The notes under the pieces: model-generated
Databases searched by the model: none
The model's input: only the letters and a program-made list of their open reading frames with translations
What the model was told of the DNA's origin: nothing
DNA from: Streptomyces canus 299MFChir4.1
GTDB taxonomy: Bacteria; Actinomycetota; Actinomycetes; Streptomycetales; Streptomycetaceae
Direction: 5' to 3'
DNA: 64,000 nt
Assembly: GCF_000383615.1 (NCBI RefSeq)
Contig: NZ_KB911582.1
Coordinates: 792,811-856,810 of the forward strand
Shown: in pieces, positions 35,336 to 44,347 of the stretch
How positions within the stretch are numbered: the stretch's first letter is position 1
How the letters are laid out: each line of letters starts with the position of its first letter
Translations under genes and position numbers: made by a program

Positions 35336-36232
35336 TCAGGGCGCCGGGAAGGCGAGCCGTAGGCCGTACGTCCTCTCGGCGCGGCGCAGGGCCGGTACGA
35401 GAGCGGCGCGCAGCTCGCGGATCTCCTCGGCGTGGTCCGTGAGGAACCGCTCGCGCAGCTCTCGCCGGACCGGCTCCCGTGCGGCCTCGACCGGGCGCAT
35501 GCAAGTGGCGTAGGCGCTGCCGAGGGCGCTGTCCACGCGCGCGTAGTCGGCCGCGGGGGCGTTCATCAGGCGGGAGTCGACGAGGGCGAAGAAGGCGTTC
35601 TCGTCGCGGACCCGGTAGCCCCGCTGGGCGAGACAGCCGGGCAGCCCGTCCAGGGCCCGGGTCGCGGCCGGGGCGCGGCGCGCGGCGGAGAGTTCGCCGA
35701 ACCAGGCCCGCTGCAACGGCAGGTAGACCTCGCGTACCGCCTTGGCGGCGGCCTCTCCCCCGGCACGGCAGCGGCGGATCTGCGCGGGGCCGGCGGGCCG
35801 GGGCGCGGTCGTACCGGCGGCCGACGTGGGCGCGGGTGCGGGCGGGGGGACTTCGGTGCCGTGTCCGAATCCGTGGCGGCCGAGGAAGGCGAGGTCGGGC
35901 AGTTCGGCGTACGAGATGAAGGCGAGCGGGACCTCCTCGGGCAGCGCGGTCCTCTCCTCGCGGGCGCAGTCGGCGGCTGCGGTGCGTGCCACCTGCTGTC
36001 CGAAGACGTCCAGGCCCTGGGTCCAGCGGCTCTCGGCACCGGTCACCGGGAGCACCATGCGCACCGGGTCCTCGGGGAGGGCGTGGGTGACCCGCGCGGG
36101 GGCCGCGGCCGTCGTGGGCGCGGGCGGTGTGCTCGGCCCCTGCCCGGACGAGCCGGCCGCCGTGCCGCACGCGGCGGTGAGCAGGGCGGCGGCCGCGGCG
36201 GCCGCGGTACGGGCGAGGCTGGTCCGGTTCAC
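35336..36232 (-). CDS. Putative lipoprotein, function unknown
   Basis: A 298-residue lipoprotein: signal peptide with lipobox LTAAC (lipidated C22), a Thr/Pro/Ala linker, and a mature domain of charged helices with scattered cysteines (AADCAREERTAL, IRRCRAGGEAAAK, LPGCLAQRGYRVR, ATCMRPVEAAREPV). No recognised motif. GTG 36232 follows GGAAGGAC. It reads toward rbsD. Similar Cys-bearing helical lipoproteins are common and uncharacterised in Streptomyces. Confidence 0.75.
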   Translation of the reverse strand: MNRTSLARTAAAAAAALLTAACGTAAGSSGQGPSTPPAPTTAAAPARVTHALPEDPVRMVLPVTGAESRWTQGLDVFGQQVARTAAADCAREERTALPEEVPLAFISYAELPDLAFLGRHGFGHGTEVPPPAPAPTSAAGTTAPRPAGPAQIRRCRAGGEAAAKAVREVYLPLQRAWFGELSAARRAPAATRALDGLPGCLAQRGYRVRDENAFFALVDSRLMNAPAADYARVDSALGSAYATCMRPVEAAREPVRRELRERFLTDHAEEIRELRAALVPALRRAERTYGLRLAFPAP

Positions 36233-36294
36233 GTCCGTCCTTCCGCCGGCCGGGGTGCCGCGCGGACGCGGCACCCCGGGACCGGGAGTCGAGG

Positions 36295-36726
36295 TCAGTG
36301 GGTGATGGTGACGTTGTCGTTGCCCTCGAGGAGGCTGGACACGCTGAACGGCGTGTTGTCGTTGACGTCGGTGCACAGCCAGTACGTGGAGTCGTTGACG
36401 CTGTGGTTGCCGTCGTAGGCCTGGACGTAGCGCTTGGCGCAGGTGAACCAGGTGCCGTCGGAGCGGCGCAGCCGGCCCGCGTAGTAGTCGTAGGTGCGGG
36501 ACGTGGTGTTGAACGAGTAGGTCAGGTTGAGGTCGCCGCAGGAGCTGGTGGCGGACTTGTAGCGGACGGTGCCCTGGCTCTCGTACTCGCCGGTGACCAG
36601 CGACGAGGGGGTGCAGGCCTGGGGGGCCGCGGAGGCGGCGGGGGCGAGCACCAGGCCGGTCGCGGCGGAGACGAACACGAGTGCTCCTGCGACGACGGCC
36701 CGGCGGCTGCGGTCTCTGTTCGGCAT
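36295..36726 (-). CDS. Small secreted protein, function unknown
   Basis: A 143-residue secreted protein: twin-Arg-containing N-terminus (RSRRAVVAGALVFVS) and signal peptide ending near ASA-AP, then a beta-rich mature domain of about 110 residues with four cysteines (C38, C63, C96, C118) that could form two disulfides. The segment TYDYYAGRLRRSDGTWFTC is the most distinctive. ATG 36726 follows GAGGAG. No known family recognised. It precedes the lipoprotein in the same direction, 62 bp away, and may be co-transcribed. Confidence 0.75.
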   Translation of the reverse strand: MPNRDRSRRAVVAGALVFVSAATGLVLAPAASAAPQACTPSSLVTGEYESQGTVRYKSATSSCGDLNLTYSFNTTSRTYDYYAGRLRRSDGTWFTCAKRYVQAYDGNHSVNDSTYWLCTDVNDNTPFSVSSLLEGNDNVTITH

Positions 36727-36916
36727 GCTGGGATCTCCTCTTCCGGTGAGTGGTGGTGCCGCCGGAAACAGTCGCAGCGCGGGCCGGTTAGGACCACGAC
36801 CTTCGAACAGTCTCGAAAGTCGCAGGCGGGACAGCGGAGTCCGTCGCTCCGGTGCGGCGGGTGGGGCTGCCGGGGTCCATGAGCCGGACGGTGCCTGTGG
36901 TGCTGAGGGCCGTTGA

Positions 36917-37927
36917 CTAAAAGTCGCTCGGCACCGCCGCCCCGGCGCGCTCGGCCGGGGCCGGGCGGCGCAGCATCGCCGCGCCGAGCGGGGTGAGGGT
37001 GTGCAGCACGGTGTTCTGCAGGCGCCGGCTCGTGCTCAGACCGGCGTCGCGCAGCACCGTGGTGTGGTGGGTGGCCGTGGCCGGGGACACGCCCAGGAAG
37101 CGGGCCAGTTCCGAGGTGGTCATGCCGTGGGCCACGGCCCGCAGCGCGGCGGCTCTGGTTCGGCCCAGCAGCGCGGAGAGAGCGGCGTCAGGTGCGGCGG
37201 GGGCCGGTGGCCGGACGTCCAGCACGGAGTACACCAGCACCGGGCTCAGCGTGCCGTCGGCCAGGGACACCGGTGCCTTCCAGCAGAAGTAGGAGGGGAC
37301 GAGGCGCAGGCCCCGCCCGTCGAGGTACAGGTCGCGGTCCTCGACGTAGTCGACGTGGAGCACGGGCGGGCACCAGCGCATGGCGGGCGAGAGGCCGTTG
37401 AGCAGGTCACCGACGCCGCCGTTGAGCGTCGAACGGGCGAGCAGGCCACGCTCCCCGGCGAGCGACTCGCACATCCGGTCGAGGTGGGGTGCGACGACGG
37501 TGTCGTGGTAGGCGCGCAGGACCCGCACGAGTTCGTCCCGCAGCTCGTGCTCCGCCAGCGCGGGCGCCCAGTCGGGAGCGCCGCTGCACCGGGCCAGCAG
37601 GCTCATCTCGTGCACGACCCGTTCGGGTGGGGTGTCCCGGACAGCGGCCAGCCCGGCCTCCAGGCCGTCCGCGCCCTCGGCCGGGGTGAGGAAGTCGGGC
37701 CAGTAGCGGGCCCTGGGCAGCACCGGGATGAGCAGTCCGCGCACGGCGGCGCCCAGTCTGGTGCCGGTGAGCGCGGCCAGTGTGCTGCGGTGCCAGTCCG
37801 CGTAGGCCCAGCGGCCCTGGGTGGTCTGGAGGCGGTGCAGGCTGAACGCGGTCTCCCAGAGCGGGTCCGGTGTACTCGCCACCCTGATGCGGGTCAGGTC
37901 ATCGGGGGTGAAGTGGATGCGCAGCAC
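36917..37927 (-). CDS. ArsR-like winged-helix regulator
   Basis: A 336-residue protein with a long N-terminal domain (MLRIHFTPDDLTRIRVAS...), of the DUF5937 type as recalled, and a C-terminal ArsR-like winged helix: AALRAVAHGMTTSELARFLG then VSPATATHHTTVLRDAGLSTS. The metal-binding cysteines of classic ArsR are absent from the HTH, so a different signal is likely. GTG 37927 is the start. The 190-bp gap on its downstream side (36727-36916) and the 303-bp gap upstream hold no gene. Target unknown. Confidence 0.82.
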   Translation of the reverse strand: MLRIHFTPDDLTRIRVASTPDPLWETAFSLHRLQTTQGRWAYADWHRSTLAALTGTRLGAAVRGLLIPVLPRARYWPDFLTPAEGADGLEAGLAAVRDTPPERVVHEMSLLARCSGAPDWAPALAEHELRDELVRVLRAYHDTVVAPHLDRMCESLAGERGLLARSTLNGGVGDLLNGLSPAMRWCPPVLHVDYVEDRDLYLDGRGLRLVPSYFCWKAPVSLADGTLSPVLVYSVLDVRPPAPAAPDAALSALLGRTRAAALRAVAHGMTTSELARFLGVSPATATHHTTVLRDAGLSTSRRLQNTVLHTLTPLGAAMLRRPAPAERAGAAVPSDF

Positions 37928-38182
37928 GGAACGGTCCCCCAGGAGCGTCGGAAGTCGTGCTCGGCAGGCAGCAGCCTGGGGCCTCGGGCGTCACACGGGC
38001 AACGTATGGATTCGGCCGCTTCCCTCCGTCACCGCCTGTCACCGCCGGCTCCGCGAAGGCGGTGCGGAAAAAAGTCGGTGAGTCCGTACAACCCTCTCCC
38101 GACCTCGCGGGTCGTACTTGGCATCAGGACTCTTGGAGGGGGATCCGGGGGGATCGCGGGGGTTCTGACGGGGAGGGAAAAA

Positions 38183-38215
38183 CGAAGGGGCCCGGTCATC
38201 GACCGGGCCCCTTCG
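38183..38215 (-). terminator. Strong terminator of the sugar-catabolic operon
   Basis: CGAAGGGGCCCGGTC (38183-38197) pairs perfectly over 15 bp with 38201-38215 across the loop ATC. Reading leftward it is followed by TTTTTCC (plus-strand GGAAAAA at 38177-38182). It lies 16 bp downstream of the isomerase stop at 38231. Confidence 0.85.
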
Positions 38216-38230
38216 AAGTGTCCGGCCACT

Positions 38231-39061
38231 TCACCCCGTGTGCGCCACGAACCGTTCCGCCGTCTCCGCGAGGACCTCGCGCCCGTCCCGGGCCCACAGC
38301 GCGTCGTTGAACAGCTCGACCTCGATGGCACCCGTGTACCCGGCCGCCTCGACGTACCGCTGCCACTCCCGCATGTCGATCGCGCCGTCGCCGATCTGCC
38401 CGCGGCCGTTCAGCACGCCCTCCGGCAGCGGGGTCGTCCAGTCGGCGAGCTGGAAGGTGTGGATACGGCCGCCTGCGCCCGCGCGGGCGATCTGCGCGGG
38501 CGCCTGGTCGTCCCACCAGATGTGGTACGTGTCCACCGTGACGCCGACCTGCCGGGCGGGGAAGCGCTCGGCGAGGTCGAGGGCCTGGGTGAGCGTGGAG
38601 ACCACACAGCGGTCAGCGGCGTACATGGGGTGCAGCGGCTCGATGGCCAGCCTCACCCCGTGCTCCTCCGCGTACGGGCCCAGGACGGACAGCGCGTCCG
38701 CGATGCGCTCGCGGGCGCCGTGCAGGTCCTTCGAACCGGCCGGGAGGCCGCCGGAGACCAGGACGAGCGTGTCGGTGCCGAGGGTGGCCGCCTCGTCGAC
38801 CGCGCGGCGGTTGTCGTCCAGGGCCGCGGCCCGCTCGTCCGGGTCGATCGCCGTGAAGAAGCCGCCGCGGCACAGGGTGGTGATGGTCAGCCCCGCGTCG
38901 CGGACCAGCTTGGCCGTCTCCTCGACGCCGTACGACCGGACGGGCTCGCGCCACAGGCCGAGGCTGCCGATGCCCAGTTCACGGCAGGCGTCGACCAGTT
39001 CCGGCAGGGACAGCTGCTTGACCGTCATCTGGTTGATGGAGAAGCGGGACAGGTCGGTCAC
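38231..39061 (-). CDS. Sugar phosphate isomerase/epimerase (TIM barrel)
   Basis: A 276-residue xylose-isomerase-like TIM barrel. Visible active-site regions: CRGGFFTAIDPDER, LAIEPLHPMYAADRC (Glu and His), VTVDTYHIWWDD (Asp, His) and GAIEVELFNDALW (final Glu). The set is typical of metal-dependent ketose epimerases or isomerases. It is the last gene of a three-gene leftward operon; its ATG overlaps the stop of the DUF993 gene. It presumably isomerises the sugar intermediate handled by that operon; substrate unknown. Confidence 0.87.
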   Translation of the reverse strand: MTDLSRFSINQMTVKQLSLPELVDACRELGIGSLGLWREPVRSYGVEETAKLVRDAGLTITTLCRGGFFTAIDPDERAAALDDNRRAVDEAATLGTDTLVLVSGGLPAGSKDLHGARERIADALSVLGPYAEEHGVRLAIEPLHPMYAADRCVVSTLTQALDLAERFPARQVGVTVDTYHIWWDDQAPAQIARAGAGGRIHTFQLADWTTPLPEGVLNGRGQIGDGAIDMREWQRYVEAAGYTGAIEVELFNDALWARDGREVLAETAERFVAHTG

Positions 39062-40212
39062 TGGGTCACCCCGTACAGGGACAGCAGGTTCTTCATGCGC
39101 TCCTCGGCGAGCTTCGGGTCCGGGAACAGGCCCAGGGCGTCGGCGAGTTCGTAGGCGCGCGCGAAGTGCGGGAGGGAGCGGGCCGACTGGAGGCCGCCGA
39201 CCATCGTGAAGTGCGACTGGTGGCCGGCCAGCCAGGCCAGGAACACCACGCCCGTCTTGTAGAAGCGGGTGGGGGCCTGGAAGAGGTGGCGGGACAACTC
39301 GACCGTGGGGTCGAGGAGTTCGCGGAAGCCCTTCGCGTCACCGGTGTCCAGGACGCGGACCGCCTCGGCCGCGAGCGGGCCCAGCGGGTCGAAGATGCCG
39401 AGCAGGGCGTGGGAGAAGCCCTGCTCGTCGCCCGCGATCAGCTCGGGGTAGTTGAAGTCGTCGCCGGTGTAGCAGCGCACGCCCTGCGGGAGCCGGCGGC
39501 GGATGTCGATCTCGCGCTGCGCTTCGAGGAGCGAGACTTTGATGCCGTCGACCTTGTCCGGGTGGGCCGCGATGACCTGGAGGAACGTGTCCGTGGCCGC
39601 GTCGAGGTCGCTGGAGCCCCAGTAGCCCTCAAGCGCCGGGTCGAACATCGGGCCCAGCCAGTGCAGGATCACCGGCTCGGCGGACTGGCGCAGGAGGTGG
39701 CCGTAGACCTCCAGGTAGTCCTCGGGGCCCTCGGCCGCCGCCGCCAGCGCCCGGGAGGCCATCAGGATGGCCTGGGCGCCGGACTCCTCGACGAGCGCGA
39801 GCTGCTCCTCGTAGGCGCCGCGGACCTCGTCCAGGGTGGCCGGGCCGGTGAGCTGGTCGGTGCCGACGCCGCAGGCGATGAGCCCGCCGACGGACTTGGC
39901 CTCGGCGGCGCTGCGGCGGATCAGTTCGGCAGCGCCCGCCCAGTCCAGGCCCATCCCGCGCTGGGCGGTGTCCATGGCTTCGGCGACCCCGAGCCCGTGC
40001 GACCACAGGTGACGGCGGAAGGCGAGGGTGGCGTCCCAGTCGACGGCGGCCGGGGAGTCCGGCGTCGCGTCGGCGAACGGGTCGGCGACGACGTGCGCGG
40101 CCGAGAAGACCGTACGGGAGGTGAAGGGGGTGCCGGAGGCGGCGGCGAAGGGCTCCTCGCGGGGCTCGTAGGCCCTGAAGCCGCCCTGGAAGCCGGGGAG
40201 TCGGATCGTCAC
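39058..40212 (-). CDS. Dihydrodipicolinate synthase-family protein (DUF993)
   Basis: A 384-residue TIM-barrel protein, matching my memory of DUF993 proteins annotated as dihydrodipicolinate synthase-like. Seen: AMDTAQRGMGLDWAGAAELI, GVGTDQLTGPATLDEVRGAY, ILHWLGPMFDP, DGIKVSLLEAQREI (KVS lysine as possible Schiff-base residue) and FNYPELIAGDEQGFSH. It probably performs an aldol-type reaction or dehydration on a keto-sugar acid. GTG 40212 overlaps the upstream stop and its own stop overlaps the next ATG, so all three genes are coupled. The chemistry has not, to my knowledge, been assigned. Confidence 0.8.
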   Translation of the reverse strand: MTIRLPGFQGGFRAYEPREEPFAAASGTPFTSRTVFSAAHVVADPFADATPDSPAAVDWDATLAFRRHLWSHGLGVAEAMDTAQRGMGLDWAGAAELIRRSAAEAKSVGGLIACGVGTDQLTGPATLDEVRGAYEEQLALVEESGAQAILMASRALAAAAEGPEDYLEVYGHLLRQSAEPVILHWLGPMFDPALEGYWGSSDLDAATDTFLQVIAAHPDKVDGIKVSLLEAQREIDIRRRLPQGVRCYTGDDFNYPELIAGDEQGFSHALLGIFDPLGPLAAEAVRVLDTGDAKGFRELLDPTVELSRHLFQAPTRFYKTGVVFLAWLAGHQSHFTMVGGLQSARSLPHFARAYELADALGLFPDPKLAEERMKNLLSLYGVTQ

Positions 40213-41366
40213 AGCGAGATCTCCGGGACGTCGAGACGGCGGCCCTCCGCCGAGGACTTCAGGCCCAGTTCGGCGAGCTGGACACCGCGGGCACCGGCGA
40301 GGAGGTCCCACTGGTAGGGGGCGTCGGCGTAGACGTGCTTGAGGAAGAGCTCCCACTGGGCCTTGAAGCCGTTGTCGAACTCGGCGTTGTCCGGGACCTC
40401 CTGCCACTGGTCGCGGAAGACCTCGGTGGCGGGGATGTCCGGGTTCCAGACCGGCTTCGGGGTGGCGGAGCGGTGCTGGACACGGCAGTTGCGCAGACCG
40501 GCGACGGCCGAGCCCTCGGTGCCGTCGACCTGGAACTCGACGAGCTCGTCGCGGTTGACGCGGACGGCCCAGGAGGAGTTGATCTGGGCGATGGCGCCGC
40601 CGTCGAGCTCGAAGATGCCGTAGGCGGCGTCGTCGGCGGTGGCGTCGTAGGGCTTGTCGTTCTCGTCCCAGCGCTGCGGGATGTGGGTGGCGGTGAGGGC
40701 CTGCACGGACTTCACCCGGCCGAAGAGCTCGTGGAGCACGTACTCCCAGTGCGGGAACATGTCGACAACGATGCCACCGCCGTCCTCGGCCCGGTAGTTC
40801 CAGCTCGGGCGCTGGGCGGTCTGCCAGTCGCCCTCGAAGACCCAGTAGCCGAACTCGCCGCGGATCGAGAGGATCCGGCCGAAGAAGCCGCCGTCGATGA
40901 GGCGCTTCAGCTTGAGCAGGCCCGGCAGGAAGAGCTTGTCCTGGACGACGCCGTGCTTGATGCCCTTGGCCTCGGCGAGGCGGGCCAGCTCCAGGGCGCC
41001 GTCGAGACCGGTGGCGGTGGGCTTCTCGGTGTAGATGTGCTTGCCGGCGGCGATCGCCTTCGTGAGGGCCTCCTCGCGCGCGGAGGTCACCTGGGCGTCG
41101 AAGTAGATCTCGACGGTCGGGTCGGCGAGGACCGCGTCCACGTCGGTGGAGATGTTCGCCGGGTCCAGGCCGTGCTGCTCGGCGAGGGCCTTCAGCGCGT
41201 GCTCACGGCGGCCCACGAGGATCGGCTCGGGCCACAGCACGTTGCCGTCGCCGAGGTCGAGACCGCCCTGCTCGCGGATCGCGAGGATCGAGCGGACGAG
41301 GTGCTGGCGGTAGCCCATGCGCCCCGTCACACCGTTCATGGCGATACGCACCGTCTTGCGTGTCAC
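40209..41366 (-). CDS. Gfo/Idh/MocA-family sugar oxidoreductase
   Basis: A 385-residue NAD(P)-dependent oxidoreductase. N-terminal Rossmann fold (KTVRIAMNGVTGRMGYRQHL) and the family's active-site motif with lysine, AGKHIYTEKPTAT; the C-terminal domain carries DMFPHWEYVLHELFG with the catalytic histidine position. The N-terminal glycine pattern is unusual (GVTGRMG rather than GxGxxG). First gene of the operon; GTG 41366 follows GAAGGGAATGAC. An operator (41431-41443) lies upstream, shared in sequence with the iol promoter. It could oxidise inositol or a related polyol, but it is not a typical IolG. Confidence 0.87.
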   Translation of the reverse strand: MTRKTVRIAMNGVTGRMGYRQHLVRSILAIREQGGLDLGDGNVLWPEPILVGRREHALKALAEQHGLDPANISTDVDAVLADPTVEIYFDAQVTSAREEALTKAIAAGKHIYTEKPTATGLDGALELARLAEAKGIKHGVVQDKLFLPGLLKLKRLIDGGFFGRILSIRGEFGYWVFEGDWQTAQRPSWNYRAEDGGGIVVDMFPHWEYVLHELFGRVKSVQALTATHIPQRWDENDKPYDATADDAAYGIFELDGGAIAQINSSWAVRVNRDELVEFQVDGTEGSAVAGLRNCRVQHRSATPKPVWNPDIPATEVFRDQWQEVPDNAEFDNGFKAQWELFLKHVYADAPYQWDLLAGARGVQLAELGLKSSAEGRRLDVPEISL

Positions 41367-41430
41367 GTCATTCCCTTCATAGGAGTCGTACGCGGTTGTG
41401 CGCGCCGCGCACGCCCTACTGATGAGCGTT

Positions 41431-41443
41431 ACAGCAAGCGCTT
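41431..41443. promoter_or_regulatory. Operator shared with the iol promoter region
   Basis: ACAGCAAGCGCT (41431-41442), read on the minus strand as AGCGCTTGCTGT, is identical over 12 bases to part of the iolC/iolE-like operator (17362-17373). It includes the AAGCGCTT palindrome (41436-41443), typical of LacI-family sites. It lies about 65 bp upstream of the oxidoreductase start and on the opposite side of the divergent LacI gene. Confidence 0.6.
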
Positions 41444-41664
41444 TCTATCCAAGAAGAAGCTAGCCTCTCACCAGCGGTCTGGACAAGCCCGCGTACGGGG
41501 TGAGTTGTTCGAGGGGGCGAACAAGGGGGACCGGGGGGCTTAAGGTCGGCTCGGAACCGGGCCGTGGGGGCCCGCGTGTACGACGGAGTACGACTGAGAT
41601 GCGCTGAGGCACGCCCGGGCACCACGCCAGGGCACGCCGAGGCGCGCGACCGGAGGACGACGAG

Positions 41665-42711
41665 ATGACGGTGACCCTGGCGGACGTGGCGGCCCGCGCC
41701 CAGGTCTCCCCCGCGACGGTGTCGCGCGTACTGAACGGGAACTACCCCGTGGCCGCGTCCACCCGCGAGCGGGTGCTGCGGGCCGTGGACGAGCTGGACT
41801 ACGTGCTGAACGGACCGGCCAGCTCGCTCGCCGCCGCCACCTCGGATCTCGTCGGCATCCTCGTGAACGACATCGCCGACCCCTTCTTCGGGATCATGGC
41901 CGGTGCGATCCAGTCCGAGATCGGGGGGCCGGGCGGGCGCGCGGGCGGTGAGCGGCTCGGGGTCGTCTGCAACACCGGGGGTTCCCCGGAACGGGAGTTG
42001 ACGTATCTCACCCTGCTCCAGCGGCAGCGGGCGGCGGCGGTCGTCCTGACGGGCGGGGCGACGGAGGCCGCGCCGCACCAGGCCGCGATGTCCGCCAAGC
42101 TGCGGAAGCTGGCGGACGCGGGGACGCGGATCGTGCTGTGCGGGCGGCCGCCGGCGCCGGAGACCGGGGCGTTCGCGCTGACCTTCGACAACCGGGGCGG
42201 AGGGCGCGAGCTGACCGAGCACCTCATCGGTCTGGGCCACCGGCGCCTCGGGTACATCGCGGGCCCCGAGGAGCGGACGACGACCCGGCACCGGCTGGAG
42301 GGGCACCGGGCGGCGCTGGCGGCGCACGGCATCGAGGAGGACCCTCGCTGGACCGTGCACGGCCGCTACGACCGGCGCTCCGGGTACGAGGCCACGCTGG
42401 AGCTGCTGCGGCGGGACCCTTCGCTGACGGCTGTGGTGGCGGCGAACGACTCCGTCGCGCTGGGGGCATGCGCGGCGCTGCGGGATTCGGGGCTGCGGAT
42501 TCCGGACGACGTGTCCGTCGCCGGGTTCGACGATCTGCCGTTCAGCATCGACGCGGTGCCCGCGCTGACGACGGTGCGGTTGCCGTTGGCGGAGGCGGGG
42601 GCGCGGGCGGGCCGGATCGCGATGGGTCGGGAGGAGCCGCCGCCCGGGGGGATCGCTACGGTGCGGGGGGAGTTGATGGTGCGGGGGTCTTCGGGGGTGC
42701 CGCGGGGCTGA
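41665..42711 (+). CDS. LacI-family transcriptional regulator
   Basis: A 348-residue LacI-family regulator, divergent from the oxidoreductase operon. HTH MTVTLADVAARAQVSPATVS with hinge helix NGPASSLAAAT, then the sensor domain (DLVGILVNDIADPFFGIMAG; AVVAANDSVALGACAALRD; VAGFDDLPFSIDAVP). ATG 41665 follows GGAGGA. The AAGCGCTT site in the divergent region is the expected kind of target, so this is the best candidate regulator for both this operon and, by the shared 12-mer, the iol genes. Ligand unknown. Confidence 0.88.
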   Translation: MTVTLADVAARAQVSPATVSRVLNGNYPVAASTRERVLRAVDELDYVLNGPASSLAAATSDLVGILVNDIADPFFGIMAGAIQSEIGGPGGRAGGERLGVVCNTGGSPERELTYLTLLQRQRAAAVVLTGGATEAAPHQAAMSAKLRKLADAGTRIVLCGRPPAPETGAFALTFDNRGGGRELTEHLIGLGHRRLGYIAGPEERTTTRHRLEGHRAALAAHGIEEDPRWTVHGRYDRRSGYEATLELLRRDPSLTAVVAANDSVALGACAALRDSGLRIPDDVSVAGFDDLPFSIDAVPALTTVRLPLAEAGARAGRIAMGREEPPPGGIATVRGELMVRGSSGVPRG

Positions 42712-42849
42712 CTGGGCGCGGGGCTCGACCTTGCCGGTCTGCTTCTTGGCTGACGGGGGTGGGGGGTGTGGTCTGGAGCCGTGGGGGCTGGTCGGTGCTC
42801 GTTCGTTGAGGGGTGCGGGGGCTCAAGGAGCCGATCGGTGCTGGGCCGT

Positions 42850-42879
42850 GGGGGCTGGGCGCGCAGTTCCCCGCGCCCT
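42850..42879. repeat. Streptomyces intergenic repeat
   Basis: GGGGGCTGGGCGCGCAGTTC then CCCGCGCCCT: one or two changes from the copy at 24391-24420. It lies in the gap between the convergent LacI and DinB genes (42712-42918); a partial GTGGGGGCTGGTCGG copy sits at about 42779. No gene is seen in this gap. Confidence 0.7.
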
Positions 42880-42918
42880 CAGGGGGTTCGGCTGGGCCGG
42901 TGTCCGGGCGGGAGCCCG

Positions 42919-43506
42919 CTATCCCCCGGCCGCCTTCCTCGCCGCCTCCTCCACCCGGTTCCGGTGCTGCTCCCACCAGTCCCCGTCCCCCGGTGCCATG
43001 TTGTCCCCCTCCGACCGCTGTCCCACCGACCCGTCCACGAGTTCGCGTACGACGTCGGCGTGGCCGGCGTGCCGGTGGGTCTCGGCGATCATGTGGATCA
43101 GGATGCGCTGGAGGGTGAGTTCGGGGTGCGGGGGCCCGGGGACGCGGCCGAGGGTGTCCAGAGGGAGGGTGTCGAGGGTCTCGTCCGCGTGGACGCAGGC
43201 CCGGCGGTAGCCGTCGACTATCTGCTCGCGGGTCTCGTCGGGAGTCGCCCACAGGTCGGCGTTCGGTTCAACGGCGCCGGTGATCCAGAGGGGCTGGGCT
43301 CCGGGGAGCGGCCGGCCGAAGGTCTCGCCGAAGTAGCTCGCCTCGGCCCCGGTGAGGTGCTTGACCAGCCCCAGGAGGTTGGTGCCGGTCGGCGTCAGGG
43401 GGCGGCGGACGTCGTACTCGCAGAGGCCGTCGAGCTTCAGGAGCAGTGCGTTGCGGGCGTCCTGGAGGTAGAGGCGGAGGTCGGCCGTGGGATCCAGTGC
43501 GGTCAT
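42919..43506 (-). CDS. DinB/DUF664-family protein
   Basis: A 195-residue four-helix-bundle protein of the DinB (DUF664, mycothiol-transferase-like) superfamily. Conserved features: GLVKHLTGAEASYFG near residue 47 and ILIHMIAETHRHAGHADVVRELVDG near 137, which supply the three histidines of the metal site. Members in mycothiol-producing actinobacteria often act as thiol transferases; the substrate here is unknown. ATG 43506. Divergent from the next gene. Confidence 0.88.
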   Translation of the reverse strand: MTALDPTADLRLYLQDARNALLLKLDGLCEYDVRRPLTPTGTNLLGLVKHLTGAEASYFGETFGRPLPGAQPLWITGAVEPNADLWATPDETREQIVDGYRRACVHADETLDTLPLDTLGRVPGPPHPELTLQRILIHMIAETHRHAGHADVVRELVDGSVGQRSEGDNMAPGDGDWWEQHRNRVEEAARKAAGG

Positions 43507-43675
43507 GGGGGCAGTCTCTCGGCGGCATGATCTTTGTTCAACGGAATTCGGCGGGCCCCCCGGGTGTCCCCTCCCGTGGCCGGAAGACGCCGTACGCTCC
43601 CCTCACCGATGAGTTCCGCGCCCCACCCCGGTCTGCACTGCCGTAACCGACCGGCCAGGAAATGGAGTGAGTCCC

Positions 43676-44272
43676 ATGCGCATCGTCGTCAGTGAGTTCA
43701 TCAGTCTGGACGGGGTCGTGCAGGCGCCCGGCGGGCCCGAGGAGGACACCGACGGCGGGTTCGCGCACGGCGGCTGGTCGCACCCGTACTTCGACCCGGA
43801 GGTGCTCGGCCCGGCGTTCAGCGAGGGGATGGAGCGGGCCGAGGCGCTGCTGTACGGGCGGCGGACGTATCTGACGATGGCGGGGGCCTGGCCGGAGCGT
43901 GCCGGGGACCCGTTCGCCGACCGGCTGAACTCCCTGAAGAAGTACGTCGTCACGGACACCCTCGGCGACTCCGACCTGACGTGGAACAACACCGAGCGCA
44001 TCCCCGGCTCCGAGGCCGTCGCGCGGATCCGTGAGCTGCGCGAGCGCGAGGGCGGCGAGCTGGCGATGATGGGCAGCCCCACCCTCGTCCGCACCCTGAT
44101 CAGCGAGGGGCTCGTCGACGAGCTCCAGCTGATCGTGATGCCGGTGGTGCTCGGCGGCGGCAAGTCGATCTTCCCGGAGGACGGGGCGAAGCGGCCGTTC
44201 GAGCTGGTGTCGACCGTCAGCGGGAAGACCGGCGTGCAGGTGTGCGTGTACCGGCCCGCCGCCGAGGGGTAG
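43676..44272 (+). CDS. RibD C-terminal/dihydrofolate reductase-like protein
   Basis: A 198-residue protein of the RibD_C (pyrimidine/deaminated flavin precursor reductase, DHFR-like) family: RIVVSEFISLDGVVQAPG at the start, ALLYGRRTYLTMAGAWPERAG, KKYVVTDTLGDSDLTWNNT, MMGSPTLVRTLISEGLVDEL and VMPVVLGGGKSIFPEDG, the usual cofactor-binding Rossmann-like pattern. Stand-alone members are small NADPH-dependent reductases of unknown substrate. ATG 43676 is 8 nt after GGAG. Confidence 0.9.
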   Translation: MRIVVSEFISLDGVVQAPGGPEEDTDGGFAHGGWSHPYFDPEVLGPAFSEGMERAEALLYGRRTYLTMAGAWPERAGDPFADRLNSLKKYVVTDTLGDSDLTWNNTERIPGSEAVARIRELREREGGELAMMGSPTLVRTLISEGLVDELQLIVMPVVLGGGKSIFPEDGAKRPFELVSTVSGKTGVQVCVYRPAAEG

Positions 44273-44315
44273 CCGCGGCGGGCGCGGCGTCCTACGCTCG
44301 GTCCAGCGATATCTC

Positions 44316-44326
44316 TGACTGAGTCA
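44316..44326. promoter_or_regulatory. Palindrome before the MarR-GNAT gene
   Basis: TGACT-G-AGTCA (44316-44326) is a perfect palindrome 21 bp upstream of the ATG at 44348, a position suited to autorepression by the MarR domain encoded there. It follows ATATCTC, a possible -10 region. Confidence 0.4.
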
Positions 44327-44347
44327 AGCATTCGGGGGTCGACCGCC

